The notes under the pieces: generated by a model | Seen by the model: only the letters and a program-made list of their open reading frames with translations | Told to the model about the DNA's origin: nothing | Database searches by the model: none | Translations under genes and position numbers: made by a program | Shown: positions 1-6,273 of the stretch, piece after piece | Numbering within the stretch: the stretch's first letter is position 1 | Layout of the letters: each line of letters starts with the position of its first letter | Source: Myxococcota bacterium | GTDB taxonomy: Bacteria; Myxococcota_A; Polyangia; Fen-1088 | Length of the DNA stretch: 32,263 nucleotides | NCBI GenBank assembly: GCA_025934105.1 | Contig: JAICYS010000001.1 | Span: 79,324 to 111,586 of the forward strand | Direction of reading: 5' to 3'

Positions 1-134
1 ACTCCCTTCGGGACCTTGGTGCCCCAATCGCGGAATACGTTCGCGGCTCCGCCCGCGTGGTGGAAACAAAACAGCCGAAGGCGGAGCGGCGCGCTATGGC
101 TCCGGTGGGCGATCCAGCGATTCGATTCCAGCAT
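1..134 (-). CDS. type II thioesterase, N-terminal part (cut by window edge)
   Basis: The minus strand from 134 to the left edge is open for 44 complete codons and is not in the ORF track. It starts MLESNRW and contains RLFCFHHAGGAANVFRDW. This matches the N-terminal signature of type II (GrsT/RifR-like) alpha/beta-hydrolase thioesterases, in which the first strand and the oxyanion-hole loop read LFCFPHAGG and are followed by a FRDW-type segment. Family members hydrolyse wrongly loaded acyl groups from carrier proteins of PKS/NRPS lines. The nucleophile GHSMG motif lies outside the window. The ATG at 132-134 is 12 bases beyond the desaturase stop, so the two genes are probably co-transcribed. 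The RBS is weak, and translational coupling is likely. The assignment rests on one strong motif only. Confidence 0.72.
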   Translation of the reverse strand, partial: MLESNRWIAHRSHSAPLRLRLFCFHHAGGAANVFRDWGTKVPKG

Positions 135-146
135 CGTCGTGAGGCA

Positions 147-1118
147 TCAGGTCGTCTTCAGCAGCGACCGCGTGCGAAAGCGGGGGAAGAAGGGGCCGAG
201 TAGATAACTTGTCACGCAAAACGTCTGCATCGAGTGAACCATCAAGCTGGGGTGGATGCTGGGGGCCCGCTGTTTGTGCAGAGCTTGGTACTGAGTCCAA
301 TGAGCGCTCGGCCGGTCGTGGTGGACGGTGTGGTAGCCGTTGTTGAAGAGCAGCCAATTGAGCGCCGGGCTGATGAAGTTGCGTGAATGATTGTCCGGCG
401 ACGACGGGTCACAGTGCACGTGCTGCAGATAGTTCGTGAAGAGCATGAACAGCGGTGCCAGCGTCGACGGTAGGCCGAGAACGAGCGCGTAGGTCAGCAA
501 ACCTCGCCCGGGGCCGTAGAGCGCGATGGCCACCGCCATGGCGCCGGTGTGCGCAAACAGGACCGCCAGGAACTGATTCCGCAGGTTGGCCCATGCCCGG
601 CTCCGTCGTGAACGCACGCGCTTCACGTACTCGACCAGCAACGGCCACTCCCAGACCACGCACGAGAAGGTGTACAGCACCGCCTGCCAGAGATTGTGGT
701 TTGGCGAACGCCGCCGCGTGCGGGTCGCCTCCTCGGGGCCGTCGACGTAACGGTGATGATGCTCGACGTGGGTGGGGAGCCAGAAGGCGATGGGACTGCC
801 CCAGAACACCGACAGCAACATCCCGTACAAATCGTTGTCGAGCCGCGACCGGAAGACGCGCGCGTGGACGTGGTTGTGCGTGAGCACGGCCGAGCAGTAG
901 CTGGTGTAAAGCGCGAGCGGGAGCAGCCACGGCGCCAGCCGGGGGAAGGAGAGGCCCAGGATGGGCACCGACGGAAGCAAGAGCCAGCCCCAGATGACCG
1001 TCCGGACGTCCGAACGATTTCGCGGCACCAAGAACCCGAACGACGCGCGACGTGCTCGCCGAGCCGACGCCGACTGCGACGCCGGCGGCGGCACCGCGCT
1101 CAGAGCTACAGCCTCCAT
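147..1118 (-). CDS. membrane fatty acid desaturase family protein
   Basis: This 323-residue protein has the three histidine clusters of the membrane di-iron desaturase/hydroxylase superfamily: HNHVH at about 81-85, HVEHHH at about 117-122 and YHTVHH at about 262-267, with an additional LQHVH near 231. Hydrophobic stretches near 41-75, 100-113, 145-165 and 183-230 fit four or more membrane helices. The enzyme would use iron and O2 to desaturate or hydroxylate an acyl chain; the substrate cannot be read from the sequence. The ATG at 1118 has a purine-rich leader containing GGAGAG. It sits 122 bases after the PPTase stop and 12 bases before the thioesterase start on the same strand. That context suggests it tailors an acyl chain made by a carrier-protein-based synthase rather than doing housekeeping lipid work. 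Confidence 0.88.
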   Translation of the reverse strand: MEAVALSAVPPPASQSASARRARRASFGFLVPRNRSDVRTVIWGWLLLPSVPILGLSFPRLAPWLLPLALYTSYCSAVLTHNHVHARVFRSRLDNDLYGMLLSVFWGSPIAFWLPTHVEHHHRYVDGPEEATRTRRRSPNHNLWQAVLYTFSCVVWEWPLLVEYVKRVRSRRSRAWANLRNQFLAVLFAHTGAMAVAIALYGPGRGLLTYALVLGLPSTLAPLFMLFTNYLQHVHCDPSSPDNHSRNFISPALNWLLFNNGYHTVHHDRPSAHWTQYQALHKQRAPSIHPSLMVHSMQTFCVTSYLLGPFFPRFRTRSLLKTT

Positions 1119-1240
1119 CCCTTCTCTCTCCTCGCCGTTCGGCGTCCACCGCCACTTATACAGGACGGGCTTGTCGGTCGCAAAGCGCGGCGCGGCCGCT
1201 CGCGCGCTCGGAAGTCAACCAACCGTCCCGAGCGTGGCCG

Positions 1241-2035
1241 TCACGCTGAGCGTTCGCCGGGCGATCGCGGTCCTCGATCGCGGAGCTCCGCGACTGACAG
1301 CGGCAGGTCTGCTTGTCCGTGGCTTTGCCGATGAACCGCCAGGCCGCACTGGTGGCCGGCGACGACGAAGCTCCGAAAGTGCCACGCGGACGCCGATTCG
1401 CCCAGGGACTCGTCCAGGACCGCGTCCACCCGATGAGTCGAGCGATCGATCGAAAAGCTGGAACGATCGAGCGGCAGCAAGAGCCCCAATCCCATGGCCT
1501 TCGCAAACGCCTCCTTCAGCGTCCAGATCTCCAGAAACAGCTTGGCGCGGAGCCGCTCGTCGGCCGATGCGATGCTCTGACTCTCGGCCGGCGAAAACAG
1601 CTTGGCGGCCAGCTCCAACGGAACGTTTCGATCGAGGCGCTCGATGTCGACCCCGAGTCGCGGCTCGTTCGACACCGAGAGCAATCCGGCCGATAGGCAG
1701 TGCGAGAGACTGAACGACAACCGCGGCCCGCCTGCGGACGCCAGCTTCGGGCGGCCCCGTTCGTCGTAGACAATGTCGAGCGCCTCGGGTGGACAGGCCA
1801 ACGCGCCAGCCAACACCAGCCGGAGTGCCAGATGCGTGACCAGGTAACTGCGGCGATCCCGATCGAACTTGAACGCGTCCGCGCGTCGATTTTCGACCGG
1901 CGAGAGCAGACGGCGCTGTCGTCGCAGCGACTCGTCGGAGAAGCCGTCGCAGGGCGCGTACCAGACCTTCAGCTCATCTGCCGGCAGACTGAAGGATGCG
2001 GGCGCCAACCGATCCAGGCGGATCGCTCCGCTCAT
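1241..2035 (-). CDS. 4'-phosphopantetheinyl transferase, Sfp type
   Basis: The 264-residue product starts MSGAIRLDRL, with a GGAG-type RBS eight bases upstream. The longer 440-residue ORF in the track reads through nuoB in another frame. Family motifs are clear: SFSLSHC near 107-113, GVDIE at 128-132 (Mg2+ ligands Asp and Glu) and WTLKEA at 171-176. Sfp-type enzymes transfer the phosphopantetheine arm of CoA to a conserved serine of acyl or peptidyl carrier proteins. The length is slightly over the usual 220-250, and the C-terminal 25 residues are charged and look non-domain. It lies 20 bases behind nuoB and upstream of the desaturase and thioesterase, so it probably primes carrier proteins of the natural product locus to the left. 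Confidence 0.93.
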   Translation of the reverse strand: MSGAIRLDRLAPASFSLPADELKVWYAPCDGFSDESLRRQRRLLSPVENRRADAFKFDRDRRSYLVTHLALRLVLAGALACPPEALDIVYDERGRPKLASAGGPRLSFSLSHCLSAGLLSVSNEPRLGVDIERLDRNVPLELAAKLFSPAESQSIASADERLRAKLFLEIWTLKEAFAKAMGLGLLLPLDRSSFSIDRSTHRVDAVLDESLGESASAWHFRSFVVAGHQCGLAVHRQSHGQADLPLSVAELRDRGPRSPGERSA

Positions 2036-2055
2036 GCGATCGCTCCGTCGCGCGG

Positions 2056-2619
2056 CTACTTGCCGGGCTTGAGGTCGGCGGGCTGATGCCCAAGCGGCCG
2101 CAGGGCGGTCGGCCGAATGGCGGCCAAGGGCACGTCGACGCCGCTTTGGTCCTTCAAAACGATCTGACTGTGACCCTCGCCGCGCTGAATTCGCTCTTGA
2201 AGCAGGATCAGAGCGTCGAGAACTTGCTCGGGGCGCGGCGGGCAGCCGGGGATGTAGACGTCCACCGGGATGACCTGGTCGCAGCCGGGCATCGTGGCGT
2301 AGTTCTGGTAGAATCCGCCCGTCGAGGCGCAGACGCCGAACGCGATGACCCACTTGGGCTCGCACATCTGATCGTAGATCCGCCGAAGGGCCGGGCCTTG
2401 CCGCTCGGTGATCGTGCCGACGACCATCAGAAGGTCTGCCTGCCGGGGAGAGAAACGAGGCACCTCGGCGCCGAACCGAGCGATGTCGTATTTCGACGCG
2501 GCGACTGACATGAATTCCATCCCGCAGCACGCCGTGACGAACGGGTACTGGAACAGCGACCACTTGCGCGCCCAGTTCAGGGTGTCGGCGAGTCGCCCGG
2601 TGTAGAAATCCAGACCCAT
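2056..2619 (-). CDS. nuoB: NADH-quinone oxidoreductase subunit B (NuoB)
   Basis: This 187-residue protein is the complex I subunit that carries the terminal 4Fe-4S cluster N2 at the quinone site. The four cluster cysteines are present: adjacent Cys31-Cys32 in TACCGMEFM, Cys97 in GVCASTGG and Cys126 in YIPGCPPRPEQ. The start MGLDFYTGRL at 2619 was preferred over the track start at 2655 because AGAGG lies seven bases upstream and the family begins here. It is followed after 20 bases by the PPTase gene. The other subunits expected beside nuoB (nuoA, nuoC, nuoD) are absent; only nuoH lies next door, divergently oriented, so the complex I genes are dispersed in this genome. Confidence 0.96.
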   Translation of the reverse strand: MGLDFYTGRLADTLNWARKWSLFQYPFVTACCGMEFMSVAASKYDIARFGAEVPRFSPRQADLLMVVGTITERQGPALRRIYDQMCEPKWVIAFGVCASTGGFYQNYATMPGCDQVIPVDVYIPGCPPRPEQVLDALILLQERIQRGEGHSQIVLKDQSGVDVPLAAIRPTALRPLGHQPADLKPGK

Positions 2620-2715
2620 GGCCGGCCTCTTAGCACCGTGGCCGGGGCCAGTCAACCCAGCGACTCCGCGAGGGAACTGGCCCGACCGACGGTCGCCGAC
2701 GCGCCGAACGTCCGC

Positions 2716-2745
2716 TTGACCGCCGAAAATTTAACCAGTTATAAG
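2716..2745 (+). promoter_or_regulatory. probable sigma70-like promoter of nuoH
   Basis: TTGACC at 2716-2721 is separated by 17-18 bases from TTATAA/TATAAG at 2739-2745, in an AT-rich patch that stands out from the GC-rich surroundings. The predicted transcription start, around 2751-2753, falls just before the GTG at 2755. This supports the shorter nuoH reading frame and suggests little or no leader. The patch also lies between the divergent nuoB and nuoH starts. Confidence 0.6.
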
Positions 2746-2754
2746 GTGGCCACA

Positions 2755-3885
2755 GTGGAATACGGCGGCCCCTGGTTCACGGCGATCGTCTCTATCGCAA
2801 GGATCCTGTTCGTCATCCTGCTCTTCGGGATGCCGATCGCCTCCCTGCTGACGTGGGCGGAACGACGGCAGTCCGCCCTCATCCAGGACCGCCTGGGGCC
2901 GAATCGCGCCAACATCGGCCCGTTCAGGTTGGCCGGAATCACCCACTTCATGGCCGACGCGGTCAAGTTCCTGTTCAAGGAAGACTTCATCCCGCCGAAG
3001 GCGCACAAGTTCCTTTACATGTGGGCGCCGGTCATGGCGCTGGCGCCGGCCCTCATCGCCGGTGCGATCATCCCGTTCGGCTCGCCGCTGTGCTGGGGTC
3101 AGCTCACCGAAAGGTTGGGCCCGGGTGCGGTCTGTTCGCAGCCCGTCGGCCTGCAGGTCGCCCACCTCGACGTCGGCCTGTTGTTCTATTTCGCGAGTTC
3201 GTCCCTGTCCGTCTACGGTCCGACACTCGCCGGCTGGGCGTCCCACAACAAGTGGGCGATGATGGGCGGCCTGCGCGCCTGCTCGCAGATGATCTCGTAC
3301 GAGGTCACGATGGGGATGGCCGCTCTTGGCGTATTCCTGGTTTTCGGAACGCTGGAGCCGTCGGCCATCGTGGCCCATCAGAGGTTCTTCTTCGACGCCG
3401 GCGACATCAGTCACAGCTGGGGGATCTTCTCGCAGCCCATCGGCTTCATTCTCTTTCTGACGGCGTCGATCGCGGAGACCAAACGAACGCCGTTCGACAT
3501 TCCCGAAGGTGAGCCGGAGATCGTCGGCTATTTCGTCGAGTACTCAGGGATGCGTTTCTCGATGTTCGCCCTGTCGGAGTTTGTGGAGGTCGTCTTCTCC
3601 AGCGCCATCATGGTGACGTTGTTCTTTGGCGGGTGGCATTGGGGACATACGATCGACTCGTTCCTGGCGTCGCTCTTTCCGAACTGGGCGCTCGCAGTGG
3701 TCACCTTCACTTTGTGGGCGCTGTTCAAGGTCGTGCCCTTCTGTCTGTTCCAGCTGCTGATCCGCTGGTCGCTGCCACGCTTTCGTTCCGACCAGTTGAT
3801 GCGTCTCGGTTGGCAGCGGCTGCTCCCCGCTTCGATCGTCAATCTGGTCGCGACCGCGCTGGTCGTGCTCCTGGTCCTGAAGTAA
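2755..3885 (+). CDS. nuoH: NADH-quinone oxidoreductase subunit H (NuoH)
   Basis: This multi-spanning membrane subunit of complex I forms part of the quinone chamber. It has the family sequence LTWAERRQSALIQDRLGPNRAN just after the first helix, KFLFKEDFIPP, the long helices of the core, and ETKRTPFDIPEGEPEIVGY, the conserved acidic loop near the quinone site. The track start at 2638 would add 39 polar residues and run through the promoter, so the GTG at 2755 was chosen; AAGGTGG five bases upstream could serve as RBS. That gives 376 residues, somewhat long for the family because of an inserted segment around the LCWGQLTERLGPG stretch. The start is inferred; the identity is certain. Confidence 0.95.
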   Translation: MEYGGPWFTAIVSIARILFVILLFGMPIASLLTWAERRQSALIQDRLGPNRANIGPFRLAGITHFMADAVKFLFKEDFIPPKAHKFLYMWAPVMALAPALIAGAIIPFGSPLCWGQLTERLGPGAVCSQPVGLQVAHLDVGLLFYFASSSLSVYGPTLAGWASHNKWAMMGGLRACSQMISYEVTMGMAALGVFLVFGTLEPSAIVAHQRFFFDAGDISHSWGIFSQPIGFILFLTASIAETKRTPFDIPEGEPEIVGYFVEYSGMRFSMFALSEFVEVVFSSAIMVTLFFGGWHWGHTIDSFLASLFPNWALAVVTFTLWALFKVVPFCLFQLLIRWSLPRFRSDQLMRLGWQRLLPASIVNLVATALVVLLVLK

Positions 3886-3906
3886 CCGTCCGGCCGACGC
3901 CGACGG
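3886..3906 (+). terminator. hairpin directly after nuoH
   Basis: CCGTC and GACGG arms enclose GGC/GCC pairs and a CGAC loop, starting at the first base after the nuoH stop. One C is bulged and there is no T-run, so intrinsic termination is only possible. Confidence 0.35.
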
Positions 3907-4490
3907 CCAAACACAACAGCGCCGGAGCTGCCGACGTCGACGGCGATTCAGAGCCCCAGCTGTGCGTGCTGTCTCGAGAGTACGAATACGGAACCGGCGG
4001 AGACCCGTACTTCGCAACAGAGTGCTACCACCGTACAGGGGGAGGAGTTCGAACTGATCGAGGCACTCGGCCCGCTGTCCGTCGGGCTCAAGAACGCCAA
4101 GGCGGTTCGACAGCACTTCTCCAAGCGTCCGGTCAAGCTAGTGCACCGCCGTCGAAATCGCGTCAACGCCGAGGCCGACGTGTCGGTAGCTTTGGCCACT
4201 CGTGTGGCGGTTCGACGGAGACCCGACTCTGCAGGACTCGCGCAAAAGTGGGCCGTTTCTTGGGAGGGTCAGGTGAAAATTCCTTCAACGCCCACGAGAA
4301 GTTTCGGCGCCTCCACCGTATCAGGCGGTTCACCTTGCTCGGGTTCTGACCCATGATCGGAATCGGGGTCGATTCCATTCTTGGCCGCGTCCGTGTGCAA
4401 GGACGTATCGACCTTCGCGTCCGCGGAGCAGGCACGACGTCCGTCAGAGCAGCCCAGTTTCAGTAATTGGTGTGCCCCAGGCGGCGGCTT
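3907..4490. other. stretch without a convincing gene; holds the left 42-bp repeat
   Basis: No ORF here has a start with an RBS and a recognisable product. Plus frame 1 stays open from the nuoH stop to 4356 without an ATG and reads EEFELIEALGPLSVGLKNAK just before the repeat. That stretch looks protein-like and may be a fragment of a lost gene. The minus-strand ORF 4163-4435 is rich in Arg, Pro and Ser and is not recognised. The stretch fits a disrupted intergenic region beside a mobile segment. Confidence 0.45.
4138..4179 (+). repeat. left copy of a 42-bp inverted repeat
   Basis: This begins CTAGTGCACCGCCG and ends GGCCGAC. The reverse complement of 5802-5843 is identical over 42 bases except for one C/T difference. 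Both copies point inwards with CTAGTGCAC at the outer end. The repeats frame the SnoaL-like gene and its TetR regulator. Confidence 0.85.
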
Positions 4491-4904
4491 CTACTCCGCC
4501 TGAAACAGCTCGCTCAGGGCGGCTGTATCGACGAATTCGCGCAGAAGGAGCACGCGACCGTCGCGGACGCGCAGTAGGTACACCGCAGCCTGGCGGAAAG
4601 GTCCTCTGGCCGTATCACCGACCAGGTCGAACTCGACGATGGCGACCTCGGGATCTGTCGTCTCGTGGAACGCGACGTGCTCGTGACCCGAGATCCGTCG
4701 CTTCGCCTGTCGCGCCCGATCCCACACGGGAGCCACCGCGCCGCGGATGGCCTCTCGTCCCTCGAGGCGCGGAGGAATCCCCTGCAGCCGGAACGGCCAT
4801 TCCATGACGCCGTCGACGGCGAAGCAGTTCACCCAACCATCGATGTCGCGCGTGACCTGATGAGACACGAGGTGCTCCCAAACTTCGCGAAGTGTCGCCG
4901 GCAT
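4491..4904 (-). CDS. SnoaL-like / nuclear transport factor 2 fold protein
   Basis: The 137-residue product has the length and pattern of the NTF2/SnoaL cone-shaped alpha+beta fold: an N-terminal helix, the DIDGWVNCFAVDGVMEWPF segment typical of the first helix-strand transition, a REAIRGAV helix, and C-terminal strands ending RVLLLREFVDTAAL. Family members include ketosteroid isomerase, limonene epoxide hydrolase and many small polyketide cyclases or detoxifying proteins, so the substrate cannot be named. The ATG at 4904 is preceded by AAAGGACC. The gene follows a tetR-type gene on the same strand after 91 bases and has in its leader the 11-bp element shared with the region upstream of that regulator. 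It is therefore probably the TetR-controlled effector of the module. Confidence 0.8.
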   Translation of the reverse strand: MPATLREVWEHLVSHQVTRDIDGWVNCFAVDGVMEWPFRLQGIPPRLEGREAIRGAVAPVWDRARQAKRRISGHEHVAFHETTDPEVAIVEFDLVGDTARGPFRQAAVYLLRVRDGRVLLLREFVDTAALSELFQAE

Positions 4905-4939
4905 TGAACGGTCCTTTCTCGTCGGAGATTTCTGTTATG

Positions 4940-4950
4940 TACCTGCGGGT
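4940..4950. promoter_or_regulatory. operator candidate upstream of the SnoaL-like gene
   Basis: TACCTGCGGGT lies 36 bases before the SnoaL-like start. The same 11 bases form the core of the palindrome at 5753-5768 upstream of the tetR-type gene. Here the outer bases (GT..TC) have lost perfect symmetry, so this would be the weaker site. Confidence 0.5.
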
Positions 4951-4995
4951 TCAAAACACGTCGCGAAGCGACAGCTCATGGCGGCCTGGGAGGCA

Positions 4996-5592
4996 TCAGG
5001 TGGCGGGCAGCAGTGCCGCAAATGCTTGGGCGATCCGCCTGGCGAGCGGCGCGGTGTCATCAACCCTCGCGATCACGGTGATCCCGATGAGCGCCGCGAG
5101 CAAGAGCGCGGCCAGCGCCTTTGCATCCAGCGAGCGGTTCAACTCGCCTCGCTGCTGTGCCTCGGTGAACGCCGTTTCCAGCACCCGCTCCATTCGCCGG
5201 AACGTGTCGCGCACGACCTTCGTGGCCATGGGGTCGTGGCCGCCGAGCTCGCCGGCCGTGTTGGCGGCAAGGCAGCCGCGGCGCAGCAGCGCGGCGCTCT
5301 CCGGGGCGGCGAGTCGCTCGACGTAACGTTTGACGCGTTGGCGGATCGGGCCGGTTCCGGACATGGAGCGCGCCAGCCCGGCGACGCGGTCGTCACCGTA
5401 GCGCCGTAGCACTCGTTCGAAGAGCGCGTGCTTGCCTTCGAAGGCATTGTAGAAGCTGCCCTTGCCGATTCCGATGGCGTCAAGCAGCGCCGCTGGAGTC
5501 GCCGCGGCGTACCCCCGCTTCCAAAACAGGTCCAACGCGCTCGACACCGCGGCATCCAGATCGAACAGTCGCGGGCGCCCCATCGTTCCCAT
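4996..5592 (-). CDS. TetR/AcrR family transcriptional regulator
   Basis: The protein begins MGTMGRPRLFD and has the TetR N-terminal helix-turn-helix: DAAVSSALDLFWKRGY, then TPAALLDAIGIGKGSFYNAF, then GKHALFERVL. The variable C-terminal ligand domain is all-helical, for 198 residues in total, a normal family length. The track ORF (246 residues) adds an unlikely arginine-rich tail. Starts at 5592 or 5583 (MGRPRLF) are both possible. FWKRGY/GKGSFYNAF is the subclass that often senses electrophiles or small aromatic compounds, but no ligand can be assigned. It is followed by the SnoaL-like gene, and its long 5' region contains a 16-bp palindrome, so autorepression and control of the neighbour are likely. 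Confidence 0.9.
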   Translation of the reverse strand: MGTMGRPRLFDLDAAVSSALDLFWKRGYAAATPAALLDAIGIGKGSFYNAFEGKHALFERVLRRYGDDRVAGLARSMSGTGPIRQRVKRYVERLAAPESAALLRRGCLAANTAGELGGHDPMATKVVRDTFRRMERVLETAFTEAQQRGELNRSLDAKALAALLLAALIGITVIARVDDTAPLARRIAQAFAALLPAT

Positions 5593-5752
5593 AGCTTCGC
5601 TATTTTGTACCCACGAGTCAAGTATCAAGAGCTCTCCGCGGCACACGGGATCGTGCGGCACCAACGTCCGCACCCTCGCGATCGACCTCTCACGCACCCG
5701 GCGCCTGGCACTCAGGAAGCGGCCGCGGCCGGGCACGGTTGCTTCTCCTCAC

Positions 5753-5768
5753 AATACCTGCGGGTATT
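5753..5768. promoter_or_regulatory. 16-bp palindrome, probable TetR operator
   Basis: AATACC-TGCG-GGTATT has perfect 6-bp arms around a 4-bp centre, the size and shape of a TetR-family operator. It lies about 160 bases upstream of the tetR-type start, between that gene and the right 42-bp repeat. The inner TACCTGCGGGT recurs before the SnoaL-like gene. Confidence 0.6.
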
Positions 5769-5801
5769 CCTCGTCGTCGCGCCTCTCGCCCAGCGCGGCT
5801 T

Positions 5802-5843
5802 GTCGGCCTCGGCGTTGACGCAATTTCGACGGCGGTGCACTAG
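5802..5843 (-). repeat. right copy of the 42-bp inverted repeat
   Basis: This is the inverted partner of 4138-4179 with 41 of 42 matching bases. Its outer CTAG overlaps the TAG stop codon of the small lipoprotein at 5840-6211, so the repeat begins exactly where that gene ends. Confidence 0.85.
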
Positions 5844-6211
5844 ATGCAGAACTGCCGGCAGACGCGGGAGCCCGCGTCCGCAGTCGAGGTGAACGTCTCG
5901 GAGGGGCCGACGATGCCGTCCACCGAGGTGCAGTTGATGGGATCTGCCGGCGTGGGGACGGCGCAGTACGGCGGTGGGCAGGTCACCCCGGCATCGCCGG
6001 CGACGATGCAAGAGCAAGGGGGAAAGACGCAAAGCTCCGACGGAGTACAGCCCGCGTCACCGCAGGCCAGCGGCCCGCTGTCCGTCGCCTGGGCACGGTC
6101 CGCGAGGCCGCCGTCATGATGGCCGTCGCCGGAGACGAGGGCGGTCGAAGAGCACGCCGCAACCATCACGACAATCCCCAGCACCCGGGCGACAGCCGCC
6201 GTGACCCACAT
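5840..6211 (-). CDS. small cysteine-rich lipoprotein
   Basis: The 123-residue product has a lipoprotein signal, RVLGIVVMVAAC, with acylated Cys20. A short Asp/Gly-rich linker and a compact domain with about ten cysteines follow (CGDAGCTPSELC, CSC, CPPPYC, CRQFC). The cysteine spacing suggests a disulfide-stabilised extracytoplasmic domain. No enzymatic motif is visible. The stop codon is the first base triplet of the right inverted repeat. It is divergent from the repeat lipoprotein at 6274 with only 62 bases between, so they could share a control region. Such small disulfide-rich lipoproteins are common in Myxococcota, but this one is not assigned to a named family. Confidence 0.72.
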   Translation of the reverse strand: MWVTAAVARVLGIVVMVAACSSTALVSGDGHHDGGLADRAQATDSGPLACGDAGCTPSELCVFPPCSCIVAGDAGVTCPPPYCAVPTPADPINCTSVDGIVGPSETFTSTADAGSRVCRQFCI

Positions 6212-6273
6212 TGTGCGATGGTAACACCGTCCGCTGAGCCTCGCTCGCGAGCTGGATTCTGTTAACGTAAGGC

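Noticed and set aside
4069-6087. 16-base match GGCCCGCTGTCCGTCG at 4069-4084 and 6072-6087
   Set aside because: A single 16-base match is expected by chance at this GC content, and it is in direct orientation and unrelated to the inverted repeats.
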